Origin: Ottowia sp.
Lineage (GTDB): Bacteria > Pseudomonadota > Gammaproteobacteria > Burkholderiales > Burkholderiaceae_C
Length of the DNA: 46,305 nucleotides
Assembly (NCBI GenBank): GCA_017997715.1
Contig: JAGOEM010000006.1
Location: forward strand, 1-46,305
Direction of reading: 5' to 3'
Part shown: one piece after another, positions 1 through 8,045 of the stretch
How the letters are laid out: each line of letters opens with the position of its first letter
Position numbering within the stretch: position 1 is the stretch's first letter
Notes under the pieces: model-generated
What the model was told of the DNA's origin: nothing
Seen by the model: only the letters and a program-made list of their open reading frames with translations
The model's database searches: none
Program-made: the position numbers and the translations under genes

Positions 1-101
1 TTAGTTTCATAAGATGTTCCGGTTCGCTGTGAAGTCGCAAGCCTGACATAAGCCCGAATACGCTCGCGGGAGTCAATGGCGTGGCGTAGCTGTTGTTGCT
101 C

Positions 102-536
102 CTATGTCAACCGCAAACTCTGTAGTAACGCACCGAGTCTCGCGTTTGACTGGGGCACATCAGCGAACGCATAGTCGTGAAAACTGGCGTTCAACACCAG
201 CGGTAACTCAGCAATGATGCGCCGCAAGACACGGTGGTGGTACTCCGCTTCCTGGCTATCGAGCAGCAGGTCGCCCTCGCCCAGCGGCACGCTTTGATGC
301 GACCAGCGGTGTTCTGCCAGATCGTTAAGGCCGGCGATAGCGTCATCTGAAAAGTCGCTCAAAACCTCTTGAATGTCCCGCTGGGTTGTATGAATATTCC
401 ACACCGCGATATACAAACCGGCGCTGCTGTCGGCCGCCTCGTAATAGGCAGCACCCGCGCCCGTTTCACGCTGAAACGTCCAGTCTTCCGGTAGTGATAC
501 ACACCAGTGGGCGCCTGTGTGCTGAATCAGTTGCAT
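102..536 (-). CDS. small hypothetical protein, candidate immunity or accessory gene
   Basis: A 144-residue soluble protein without signal peptide or membrane segment. I do not recognise a family with certainty. The N-terminal pattern (MQLIQHTG, then a Trp, SLPEDW and GLYIAVW) resembles the small alpha/beta DcrB/PsbP-like fold found in many immunity or chaperone proteins, but this is a pattern impression only. The ATG at 536 was chosen because it begins directly before this core; the frame stays open upstream to 674, which would overlap the neighbouring gene, and no good ribosome site is visible at either start. It is third in a minus-strand set after the nuclease-like gene and another small gene, and its base composition is less GC-rich than that of the his genes. 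Operon position suggests a second immunity or adaptor protein; this is inference. Confidence 0.6.
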   Translation of the reverse strand: MQLIQHTGAHWCVSLPEDWTFQRETGAGAAYYEAADSSAGLYIAVWNIHTTQRDIQEVLSDFSDDAIAGLNDLAEHRWSHQSVPLGEGDLLLDSQEAEYHHRVLRRIIAELPLVLNASFHDYAFADVPQSNARLGALLQSLRLT

Positions 537-610
537 CGCGTAGTGTGATGAGTAAGTAGTTTGGGCAGTTTGCCGCAGGCTAGGATCAATGGGGGTCGCG
601 CCCAAAGCAC

Positions 611-1336
611 TCAAGCGCCTTGATAAAAGTCGAATTCTCTGCCGGTATAGCCGTCGCGCACATACTCCACCCAACTGTCGAACTCCAGCGGATCTCTAAA
701 CGAAAAGTCATTCGGTGTTAGATAGCGCGATAGCACCAACGCTTCCATGTCTTTGAGCAGCGCATGCCGCTGCTGGCCTAGCAACGGTGACATCAGCATC
801 ACGCGGCGCGCTGTGAGCGAGGGCTGGTGCCCCAGGCTGGAGCGCGCCATGTCCAACCCCCAGCGCCATTCCTTGCGACCATCCATGATGATCTGACCCA
901 GCAGGGTTGCGACGTCCAGCACCACACTGAAAATGGCATCGTCGCCAGTGCGAGCGCTCATGGCCCAATAGTGGCGGTCCTTGTGCTCGGACAGATAGGG
1001 CTTGTCAGGCCAGCAGGCGCGCGTCCATTCGATCAGCCGAGCGGTCAAATCGATGGCTTCATCCACCGAGTTGACAGGCGTTTCACTCAGCGTCAATCCG
1101 GTGCGTGCACACAAATCACGCAAGGTGGCTAAGCGAGTGGGAAGTGTCAGCTTGAACCAATCCAAGTTAGCTTGGGCCTGCTCAGCAGTGATGTCAGGGC
1201 CTAGTCCGCGGTGCGGCGGCACATGTGCGGGGTAGGTGCGCAGCGCCTGATCAAAAGTGCTTCGGCGAGTGGTTTGCGTCGATGAGTCAACTGGCGCAGC
1301 TTTTCGAGTGAAGAAGTTCTTCAGTTGTTCCAACAT
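611..1336 (-). CDS. hypothetical protein, candidate immunity protein of the upstream nuclease-like toxin
   Basis: A 241-residue, probably cytoplasmic protein, mainly helical in appearance and rich in Trp and Leu, with no signal peptide or membrane segment. It starts 17 bases after the stop of the toxin-like gene on the same strand, the usual place for a cognate immunity gene in polymorphic toxin loci. I recognise no named domain. Notable features are an acidic, aromatic C-terminus (residues about 215-241, with FDSWVEY and FDFYQG) and a central stretch around residues 125-165 containing HYWAMSARTGDD and DGRKEWRWG. No clear Shine-Dalgarno sequence precedes the ATG, so translation may be coupled to the gene upstream. 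The immunity role is inferred from position only. Confidence 0.65.
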   Translation of the reverse strand: MLEQLKNFFTRKAAPVDSSTQTTRRSTFDQALRTYPAHVPPHRGLGPDITAEQAQANLDWFKLTLPTRLATLRDLCARTGLTLSETPVNSVDEAIDLTARLIEWTRACWPDKPYLSEHKDRHYWAMSARTGDDAIFSVVLDVATLLGQIIMDGRKEWRWGLDMARSSLGHQPSLTARRVMLMSPLLGQQRHALLKDMEALVLSRYLTPNDFSFRDPLEFDSWVEYVRDGYTGREFDFYQGA

Positions 1337-1353
1337 ACGGGTGCGCCACGGTT

Positions 1354-2565
1354 CTAAGAGAACCAGCCTTTTACCGCATCAAACGCCTTGGACACAACGG
1401 CCTCGCCTGCAAGGCCGCCCACTATGCCGCCAACCACCCCGCCAATCACTGTGCCCACGCCGGGAACCACCGAGCCGAGTGCTGCTCCGGCTGCGGCGCC
1501 GGCCCAAGCGCCCCCAGCGCCGCCGGCCAGACCGGCAACTTTGCCCATGGTGTTGACGCCCACCTTGTTGCCGTCGGCCTTAAAGGCGCCGCCAATCTCA
1601 AAAGCCGTCATGACTGCGCCCACCGGGCGAGCGATTTTGCCAACTGTGTTGGCAGCCGCTCCAGCTTTCGCAAGGGCACTGCCTTTGTCTAACGCTGAGT
1701 TGCCGGCAGCGTGCAAACTGTGTCCTCGGGCTTGAGCGGCGGGCGCATTGGCATGACGGTCGGCCAGTGCAGCGATGTCCTTGTCGGCTTGCCTGCGGAC
1801 GTTGGAGCCAGTTGCCTGTGCTGGCAAGCTCCTGCTGCCTACTTTCGACTCAACGCGGATTTCCTCCGACAAAGTCGGATGGCCTACGTTTTTGGTGGCG
1901 AGAATATCCACTTCCCGCCGACCCAAAGGGGTGTCCACCAAAACCTTTCGCTGGACGTCGTAGCCTCGGGCGCGCCACTTCGCTTCGATGGCGTCTTCCG
2001 CAACGTCGCCATTGTGGATGTTGATCGGCTTGGGCTTTACGCCATTTGCTGTGGCGGCTTGCGCATTGGCGTTGGCTACCGAGCCTAGGGGCGCCGCATT
2101 AGGCTTCTCGGCGTTGTGAAGAATGCCCCCTTGGTCGAGGTACTTGACCAAGGGCTGTGACACAACGCCTTTATTCGTGACGGCCGAGGTGGTGAACTCC
2201 CAGCGTTGCAAAAATTGCGCAGGGTATTTTTTGAAGATGTCTGCGCTTTCCGACAGCAACCCCTGGCCTTGTGTTGCAAGCTGTGTGCCGCGCTGCGTTA
2301 ACGAGCGGTCTGCGTCGGCGAACCCTTGGCCAGTGCCTAGGACGATGCCGCCCCAGTCGGTAGGCACCTTTGTAATGCCGCCATCATCGGCTGAATCCGG
2401 CGGCGGAGTATGAGAACTGTCTAGCAGCAACGCATTTCGCTCTCCAGCGTCGGCGAGATTCCAGCGCAGCGTGTCGACATGCGCTGGCGCGGTGCGCGCC
2501 ATGCTGTTGTCGCTGCTTTGGCTTACGCCGCCACCTGCGGCGGGATAGCTGGATTCAATGCGCAT
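1354..2565 (-). CDS. PD-(D/E)XK nuclease-like protein with C-terminal glycine-zipper region (putative polymorphic toxin)
   Basis: A 403-residue protein. The start is well fixed: ATG at 2565 preceded by a perfect AGGAGG nine bases upstream. Residues 1-180 are a low-complexity, Ala/Asn/Gly-rich N-terminal part with no signal peptide. Residues about 185-250 look like a PD-(D/E)XK restriction-fold core: a helix with E190/E194 (GDVAEDAIEAKW), then VDIL with D220, then VESK with E239 and K241. Residues about 340-392 form a long Gly/Ala-rich glycine zipper (GGAGGAWAG, VVGGIVGGLAG) able to insert in or cross a membrane. The combination recalls interbacterial effectors that carry a nuclease with a translocation segment. 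It is followed on the same strand by two small genes and read away from hisD. The target (DNA or RNA) and secretion route are not shown; no VgrG, PAAR or Rhs part lies in the window. Confidence 0.7.
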   Translation of the reverse strand: MRIESSYPAAGGGVSQSSDNSMARTAPAHVDTLRWNLADAGERNALLLDSSHTPPPDSADDGGITKVPTDWGGIVLGTGQGFADADRSLTQRGTQLATQGQGLLSESADIFKKYPAQFLQRWEFTTSAVTNKGVVSQPLVKYLDQGGILHNAEKPNAAPLGSVANANAQAATANGVKPKPINIHNGDVAEDAIEAKWRARGYDVQRKVLVDTPLGRREVDILATKNVGHPTLSEEIRVESKVGSRSLPAQATGSNVRRQADKDIAALADRHANAPAAQARGHSLHAAGNSALDKGSALAKAGAAANTVGKIARPVGAVMTAFEIGGAFKADGNKVGVNTMGKVAGLAGGAGGAWAGAAAGAALGSVVPGVGTVIGGVVGGIVGGLAGEAVVSKAFDAVKGWFS

Positions 2566-2829
2566 GGCGTCGTACCTCCTGAAAAACGCATCCAATCGAG
2601 AATATGTGAATCGTCTGTCAATCGACACGGCTTGCCCATTCGGATGGCTCCTAGCTGGTAGCAGTCCCTATAGGTAGTGTCACCAGTCGATCGCTGTTAG
2701 GCGATGGCCGCTGGGCGCATGAGCACCACCAGTGGCCGGCTTACCTTGGGTGAGACAATTGATATCCGCTGGTTCCTATCGGCAGCGTTCCTTGACCCGT
2801 CGTCACATGCAGCGCTGGCTGCCTACTTC

Positions 2830-4200
2830 ATGTCTTTATCTGCCGCTCCACTTCGTCTGTCTGTCACCGCGCCCGATTTCGAAGCCCAGTTCGCCGCCCG
2901 CCTGCACTGGAGCGCCGAACAGGACGACGCCATCGAGCAGCGCGTCAAAGCCATCCTGGCCGATGTGCGCACGCGCGGCGATGCGGCGGTGCTGGAATAC
3001 ACCGCACGCTTCGACGGCCTGCAGGTGCCCGGCATGGACGCGCTGGAGCTGAAGGCCAGCGACTTCAAGGCCGCCTTCGACAGCCTGCCGCCAGTGCAAC
3101 AACAGGCCTTGACCGAGGCCGCCGCGCGCGTGCGCCGCTACCACGAGTGGCAGAAAAAGCAAGGCGGCGAAACCGCCACCTACCGCGATGACGACGGCAC
3201 CCTGCTGGGCCAGAAGGTGACGCCACTCGACCGCGTAGGCATCTACGTGCCTGGCGGCAAGGCCGCCTACCCCAGCAGCTTGATCATGAACGCCGTGCCC
3301 GCGCACGTGGCGGGCGTGGGCGAGATCATCATGGTGGTACCCACCCCGGCGGCAGGCAGCGTGGCCACGGGCGGGGCAGAAGGCGCCACGCGCGCCACAC
3401 AGGGCGAGCGCAACCCGCTGGTGTTGGCGGCGGCGCACGTGGCGGGCGTTACGCGCGCCTTCACCATCGGCGGCGCTCAGGCGGTGGCGGCGCTGGCCTA
3501 CGGCACGCAAACCGTGCCCAAGGTCGACAAGATCACCGGCCCCGGCAACGCCTACGTGGCCAGCGCCAAGAAGCACGTGTTCGGCACCGTGGGCATCGAC
3601 ATGATTGCCGGCCCCAGCGAAATACTGGTGCTGGCCGATGGCAGCACCCGGCCCGACTGGGTGGCCATGGACCTGTTCAGCCAGGCCGAGCACGACGAGC
3701 TGGCACAGTCCATCCTGCTGTGCCCCGATGCGGCCTACATCGACGCCGTGCAGCGCGAAATCGACCGCCTGCTGCCCAGCATGCCGCGCGCCGACATCAT
3801 CGCCAAAAGCCTGAACGGCCGTGGCGCGCTGATCCACACCCGCAGCATGGAAGAGGCCTGCGCCATCAGCAACCGCATTGCGCCCGAGCACCTGGAGGTC
3901 AGCAGCAGCGAGCCGCACCGGTGGGAACCGCTGCTCAAGCACGCGGGCGCCATCTTTCTGGGCGCCTACACCAGCGAATCTTTGGGCGACTACTGCGCCG
4001 GCCCCAACCACGTCCTGCCCACCAGCGGCACGGCGCGCTTTTCCGGGCCGCTGTCGGTGTACGACTTCCAAAAGCGCAGCAGCCTGATCGAAGTCAGCGA
4101 GCAGGGCGCCCAAGCGCTGGGCCGCATCGCCAGCGTGCTGGCGCACGGCGAAGGCTTGCAGGCGCACGCGGCGGCGGCGGAGCTGCGGCTCAAGCGCTGA
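2830..4200 (+). CDS. hisD: histidinol dehydrogenase
   Basis: Catalyses the last two steps of histidine synthesis (histidinol to histidine, NAD- and zinc-dependent) in the cytoplasm. The 456-residue product has the family signatures: [47 protein letters not shown], the catalytic Glu-His pair in RIAPEHLEV, and [14 protein letters not shown] with a zinc-ligand His. I chose ATG 2830 because the family N-terminus begins there ([15 protein letters not shown]); an in-frame ATG at 2704 would add 42 residues of no family likeness. No clear ribosome site precedes 2830. It is longer than the usual 430-440 residues because of an insertion of about 17 residues near 177-193. hisG is not upstream; the toxin-like operon is, and hisC lies 8.8 kb downstream. 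Confidence 0.95.
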   Translation: MSLSAAPLRLSVTAPDFEAQFAARLHWSAEQDDAIEQRVKAILADVRTRGDAAVLEYTARFDGLQVPGMDALELKASDFKAAFDSLPPVQQQALTEAAARVRRYHEWQKKQGGETATYRDDDGTLLGQKVTPLDRVGIYVPGGKAAYPSSLIMNAVPAHVAGVGEIIMVVPTPAAGSVATGGAEGATRATQGERNPLVLAAAHVAGVTRAFTIGGAQAVAALAYGTQTVPKVDKITGPGNAYVASAKKHVFGTVGIDMIAGPSEILVLADGSTRPDWVAMDLFSQAEHDELAQSILLCPDAAYIDAVQREIDRLLPSMPRADIIAKSLNGRGALIHTRSMEEACAISNRIAPEHLEVSSSEPHRWEPLLKHAGAIFLGAYTSESLGDYCAGPNHVLPTSGTARFSGPLSVYDFQKRSSLIEVSEQGAQALGRIASVLAHGEGLQAHAAAAELRLKR

Positions 4201-4319
4201 TTGGGCCACGCTGATTCGCACCGCGCGCACCGCGTTGGTCGGTGCCACTGGCCGCGTCATGAGGTGCCCGGCCACGCCGCGGTGACACGTGTGGGGGCAC
4301 AGCCCGCTACCATGCCCCC

Positions 4320-4739
4320 ATGTTCGCACCGCTGATTTCCCACCCCTGGGCCTACCCCGCGCTGGAGGTGGTGCACATCCTGGGCATCGCCTTGTTGCTG
4401 GGCAATCTGCTGGTGTTGGAAGTGCGGGTGTTCGGTGTGGCCAAGGCCTTGCCGGTGCAGGCGCTGGCGCGGCTCAGTCTGGGTTTGGCCTCGGTCGGTT
4501 TTGCGCTGGCGGTGGTTTCCGGGCTGACCATGTTCGCCAGTCAGCCGCAGGAACTTCTGGCCAGCCGGGTCTTCACACTGAAGATGCTGTTGATCGGCCT
4601 GGCCGGCTGCAATGCGTTGTGGTTTCACGCCCGCGGGTCGTTGCAGCGCATGGACGGCATGGCGCGTGCGCTGATGCTGCTGTCCACCCTGATCTGGCTG
4701 GCCGTGCTGGTGTGCGGCCGCTGGATCGCCTACTGGTAA
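4320..4739 (+). CDS. small four-helix membrane protein (DUF6644-like)
   Basis: A 139-residue inner-membrane protein with four hydrophobic segments (about residues 14-36, 48-70, 82-102, 116-137). Conserved-looking features are the His in EVVHILGIALLLGN and the WFHARG loop. The wording at the N-terminus (ALEVVHILGIALLLGNLLVLEVRVFG) recalls the family of small membrane proteins named DUF6644; I hold this with moderate confidence. The function is unknown. It is followed after 20 bases by a secreted DUF6152-like protein, and the two are probably cotranscribed. Paired His residues in helices could bind heme or metal, which is speculation. Confidence 0.75.
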   Translation: MFAPLISHPWAYPALEVVHILGIALLLGNLLVLEVRVFGVAKALPVQALARLSLGLASVGFALAVVSGLTMFASQPQELLASRVFTLKMLLIGLAGCNALWFHARGSLQRMDGMARALMLLSTLIWLAVLVCGRWIAYW

Positions 4740-4759
4740 CGATGGAAGGAGCCCCGCGC

Positions 4760-5224
4760 ATGCGCAGACGAACCCTTTTGATCAGCGCAACCGCGCTGCC
4801 ACTGGTCGCCCACGCCCACCACGGCTGGAGCAGCTTCGATCAGGATCGCCCGATCTATCTGGAAGGCACGGCGCGCGACGTGAAGTGGCGCAACCCGCAC
4901 GCCGAATTCATGCTGGACGTGCCCGCTGGGCTGAAGGTGCCGCCCGATCTGGCCAGCCGCGCGCTGCCCAGCCAAAGCGCGAATGTCGACGGCAAGGCGC
5001 TGCTGGCCCGCGCCGTTGTGCCCACGCGGCAGGACAAGCGCTGGGAGGTGGAACTGGCGCCGCTGTCGCGCCTGTCCGCCTGGCAGGTGCCTGAGATCAA
5101 GAACGGCACCCAGCTGGCGCTGCTCGGTTTCATCTTCAAGCAAGAAAAGGGCGACCCCATCCTGCGCGCCGAATTCCTGTTTCTGGATGGCAAGGTGTAC
5201 GGCATGCGTTCGTCGCCCACCTGA
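4760..5224 (+). CDS. exported DUF6152-like protein
   Basis: A 154-residue protein with an N-terminal signal peptide of about 21 residues (MRRRTLLISATALPLVAHA) and a mature chain starting HHGWSSFDQ, the hallmark opening of DUF6152 proteins, followed by the family-like stretch GTARDVKWRNPHAEFML. ATG 4760 was chosen because AAGGAG lies eight bases upstream; an ATG at 4742 in the same frame is less favourable. The triple Arg gives a weak resemblance to a twin-arginine signal, but the hydrophobic core looks Sec-compatible. The His-His start of the mature protein may bind a metal. It lies directly after the small membrane protein gene and the two may act together in the periplasm. Confidence 0.8.
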   Translation: MRRRTLLISATALPLVAHAHHGWSSFDQDRPIYLEGTARDVKWRNPHAEFMLDVPAGLKVPPDLASRALPSQSANVDGKALLARAVVPTRQDKRWEVELAPLSRLSAWQVPEIKNGTQLALLGFIFKQEKGDPILRAEFLFLDGKVYGMRSSPT

Positions 5225-5329
5225 AGAAGGCGCGCCGCCCAGCGCGCGCAGCGGCTTGAGTCGGACCACGCGCCCGGCTGGCCCAGCGCGCGCCCGCTAC
5301 CATGGCGCCAACTCTTGCACCGGACGGCC

Positions 5330-6502
5330 ATGGGCGCATCTCCTCACATCGTCATCATCGGCGGCGGCGCCATTGGCAGCGCGGTGGCCGCGCACCTGAC
5401 CGAACCCGCGCGGCAGGCGCGCCACCCTTGCAGCGTGACGGTGGTCGAGCGCGACCCGACCTACGCGCGCGCCTCGTCCGCGCTGTCGGCATCGTCCATC
5501 CGGCAGCAGTTTTCCACGCCGATCAACATCGCCATCTCGCGCTACGGCATTGACGTGCTGCGCGCGCTGCCGCAGCTGGGCCTGCATGAAGGTGGCTACC
5601 TGTACCTGGCCACGGCGGCGGGCGAAGGCGTGCTGCGCGCCAACCATGCGCTGCAACGCCGCAGCGGGGTGGATGTGGCGCTGCTGTCGCCCACCGAATT
5701 GCAGCAGCGCTTTGGTTGGTTGCACACGGGCGACCTGGCGGCGGGCTCGTTGGGCCTGTCGGGCGAAGGCTGGTTTGACGGCTACAGCCTGCTGCAGGCC
5801 TGGCGTGCCCAGGCTCGGGCGCAGGGGGCGCGCTATGTGGTGGCCGAAGCGCTTGGTTTTGAATGCCAAAACGACGGATTGCGCGCCACCATTCGGCGTG
5901 TGCAGCTATCGAATACTGAGCATTTGACTGCCGACGTGGTGGTCAACGCCGCTGGCCCCTGGGCGCGCACGGTGGCCGCGTGGGCCGGCATTGACTTGCC
6001 CGTGGCCGCGCGCCGCCGCACCGTGTTTGCCGTGACCTGCCCCACGCCGCTGCCCGCCTGCCCGCTGCTGATCGATCCATCCGGCATCTGGCTGCGCCCC
6101 GAAGGGCAGGGCTTCATCACCGGCTTTGCCCCGCCCGGCGCCGACGACGCCGACGACCTGCCGCTGGACCAGCCCGATCTGCATGCGTTTGAAGACTTCG
6201 TCTGGCCCACGCTGGCCGCCCGCATCCCCGCGTTGGAAGCGCTGCGCCTGCAGCGCGCGTGGGCCGGCTATTACGAGATGAACACCTTCGACCACAACGC
6301 CATCGTCGGCCTGCACCCGGCGTGCGGCAACCTGGTGTTTGCCAACGGTTTTTCGGGCCACGGCCTGCAGCAATCGCCCGCCGTGGGGCGCGGCCTGGCC
6401 GAGTTGATCAGCACCGGCGCGTATGAGACGCTGGATCTGTCACCACTGGGCTGGCAGCGCGTGCTGCAAGGCCAGCCGCTGCTGGAGCGCAATGTGATCT
6501 GA
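5330..6502 (+). CDS. FAD-dependent oxidoreductase (DAO / amino-acid oxidase family)
   Basis: A 390-residue flavoprotein of the D-amino-acid oxidase / sarcosine dehydrogenase group, similar in build to FOXRED1-like proteins. The dinucleotide-binding motif IVIIGGGAIGSAVA is at residues about 7-20, a Glu (VVERD) ends the second beta strand, VVVNAAGPWA marks the mid-protein FAD contact, and the C-terminal GLHPACGNLVFANGFSGHG is the usual second FAD-binding stretch. Start ATG 5330 places the FAD motif at the very N-terminus; a TTG at 5315 is also in frame. The substrate cannot be told. It stands alone between hisD and the LRR genes and ends just before a palindromic element that can terminate transcription. 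A short decayed copy of part of it occurs at 11652-11733. Confidence 0.9.
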   Translation: MGASPHIVIIGGGAIGSAVAAHLTEPARQARHPCSVTVVERDPTYARASSALSASSIRQQFSTPINIAISRYGIDVLRALPQLGLHEGGYLYLATAAGEGVLRANHALQRRSGVDVALLSPTELQQRFGWLHTGDLAAGSLGLSGEGWFDGYSLLQAWRAQARAQGARYVVAEALGFECQNDGLRATIRRVQLSNTEHLTADVVVNAAGPWARTVAAWAGIDLPVAARRRTVFAVTCPTPLPACPLLIDPSGIWLRPEGQGFITGFAPPGADDADDLPLDQPDLHAFEDFVWPTLAARIPALEALRLQRAWAGYYEMNTFDHNAIVGLHPACGNLVFANGFSGHGLQQSPAVGRGLAELISTGAYETLDLSPLGWQRVLQGQPLLERNVI

Positions 6503-6555
6503 GGGGGCGTGCCCACGCGCCCAACGCGCACGCACCTGTACCGATAAAAAACGCC

Positions 6556-6600
6556 GCCAGCGCTTATGCAGAAAGCGCTGGCAGCTATTTTTATGGTAGC
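6556..6600. repeat. dispersed palindromic element, copy 1
   Basis: Perfect 10-bp inverted repeat GCCAGCGCTT (6556-6565) / AAGCGCTGGC (6573-6582) with a 7-base loop, followed by AGCTATTTTTAT. It lies in the convergent gap between the FAD oxidoreductase (+) and the first LRR gene (-), and its stem plus T-run could stop transcription from the plus strand. Confidence 0.85.
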
Positions 6601-6634
6601 AATCGGCCGATCGCGGCGGCCTCGCAAAAACGCG

Positions 6635-7927
6635 TCAATCCGCCTTGCGCACCCGCCGCACGCCCAAGCCCGCCAGCAGCAGCCCCAGCACCATCAGCGC
6701 CCATTGGCCCAGCGTGGGCACCGGGGTGATGGCAACTGGCCCGAACCTGACGGTGACCAGGCACGCCGCAGCGATCGGCGCGGTGATGTATGGGCTGGTG
6801 GTCGAAGGCGTACCCGCGCAGCCTTCGATGCTTTGCAGCACGAAGCCCGGCGCGGCAGTCGCCGTGCAGGTGGAAGTCTCCCCCGGCATGGCGGGCGTGC
6901 AGCGCGCAACGCCTGTGCCGAAAGACCCCGGCACGTGGACACTCGGCGTGATCGTGCCAGGGGCCGTGAGGAATGCCGCAGTGACGGTGCAGTCGGCGTT
7001 GACCGGGCCGGTGGTGAAGGTGTTGCCGACCAGCGCGCCGCCGCAGGTGCTGAACGCTGTGTCGATGATGTAGTTGGTGTCTGGCGTCAGCAAAACCGTG
7101 GCAGTCTGGCCGGCTTGCACGCCTTGCGGTGGGCTCACACGCCCGCCCGAACCCGCATTGGCGCTGACCAGATAACCCGGGGTACAGCCAGTGGACCAGG
7201 TGCCGCCGGTCGCCGTGTTCCATAGCGAGTCGGTGGGCGATGGCGTGCGCAGCAGGTTGGGGCACAGGGATGAGTTACCGGCATCCAGCGCGGCGGGCGC
7301 GGCTGGTGGGGTGCCGCTGAGCTGGTTGTCATGTACGCGGAAAAACAGCAGCGACGTGAGGCCCGCCAGCGAAGGAATGGCCCCGCTAAGCTGGTTTTCG
7401 TGTACATAGAAGCCCGTCAGCGCCGATAAGCCTGCCAGTGACGGAATGGGTCCGCTGAGTTGGTTCTCGACTGCGTTGAAATACAGCAACCCCGACAGGC
7501 CCTCAAGCGGAGGAATGGGCCCGCTGAGCTGGTTGGCGGGTGTGGAAAACCGCTGTAACGCTGTCAGCTGATTCAGAGTGGGCGGCAGGGTGCCCACCAG
7601 GTTGTTGTCGGCCAAATTGATTTCAGAGACTGCGGCATCGCCCGCACTGCAGGTTACGCCGAACCAAGTGCACTCCGTACCCGCTGCGCTGAAGTTGCCA
7701 CCGGTCTTCCAGCCGGTGTTGTGTAACCAGCCATCCCCATTGGTACGGTTGTACAGATCAATCAGAACCGCTCGCTCGGCGGAGGGAATGGCGGCTTGGG
7801 CCGGCAGCGCCAATGCGGCCAGGCCTGCGATGCCGGTGGCCAAGGCAGCGGCAGTCAGGCGGCGCAGTGCACCTGGCAAGTTGGGGCCAACCCAGCGGCG
7901 GCCGTGTTGGGGTTGATGGGGTGACAT
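6635..7927 (-). CDS. leucine-rich-repeat protein with IPTL-CTERM sorting signal (paralogue 1)
   Basis: A 430-residue exported protein. Signal peptide about residues 1-46; then a plant-type LRR cap (ERAVLIDLYNRTNGDGW ... CTWFGVTC), five repeats of about 22 residues ending N-x-L-x-G-x-P (NNLVGTLP, NQLSGPIP and so on), a Cys-rich linker beginning LCPNLL, two divergent InlB-B-like beta repeats, and a C-terminal VPTLGQWALM motif, a hydrophobic helix and RRVRK. That tail matches the IPTL-CTERM sorting signal, known to be handled by an exosortase-type enzyme (XrtH); none is in this window. ATG 7927 has GGAGG ten bases upstream. It probably ends at the cell surface and binds a partner through its LRRs. 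A close paralogue follows 118 bases downstream. Confidence 0.9.
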   Translation of the reverse strand: MSPHQPQHGRRWVGPNLPGALRRLTAAALATGIAGLAALALPAQAAIPSAERAVLIDLYNRTNGDGWLHNTGWKTGGNFSAAGTECTWFGVTCSAGDAAVSEINLADNNLVGTLPPTLNQLTALQRFSTPANQLSGPIPPLEGLSGLLYFNAVENQLSGPIPSLAGLSALTGFYVHENQLSGAIPSLAGLTSLLFFRVHDNQLSGTPPAAPAALDAGNSSLCPNLLRTPSPTDSLWNTATGGTWSTGCTPGYLVSANAGSGGRVSPPQGVQAGQTATVLLTPDTNYIIDTAFSTCGGALVGNTFTTGPVNADCTVTAAFLTAPGTITPSVHVPGSFGTGVARCTPAMPGETSTCTATAAPGFVLQSIEGCAGTPSTTSPYITAPIAAACLVTVRFGPVAITPVPTLGQWALMVLGLLLAGLGVRRVRKAD

Positions 7928-7965
7928 GGTTCGCAATCCTCCAGAAGTAAACGGTTGATGCTTGT

Positions 7966-8020
7966 GGCTAAAAGTGCCTACGTCGCGCGCCAGTCAAGCG
8001 CTGCAAGCTATGGTTTTTGA
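7966..8020. repeat. dispersed palindromic element, copy 2
   Basis: A decayed copy in the gap between the first and second LRR genes: GGCTAAAA at the left and CAAGCGCTGCAAGCTATGGTTTTTGAG at the right, of which the right arm (AGCTATGGTTTTTGA) matches copies 3 and 5 exactly. Confidence 0.7.
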
Positions 8021-8045
8021 GTTTTCTTGGTCTGAACTGCCCAGC

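Noticed and set aside
1..49. A possible start of a further minus-strand gene, ATG at 49 open to the window edge
   Set aside because: Only 16 codons and no ribosome site; it cannot be judged without the flanking sequence.
2836..4329. A 497-codon open frame antisense to hisD
   Set aside because: Composition is Ala/Gly/His/Gln-rich and matches no family; hisD is certain.
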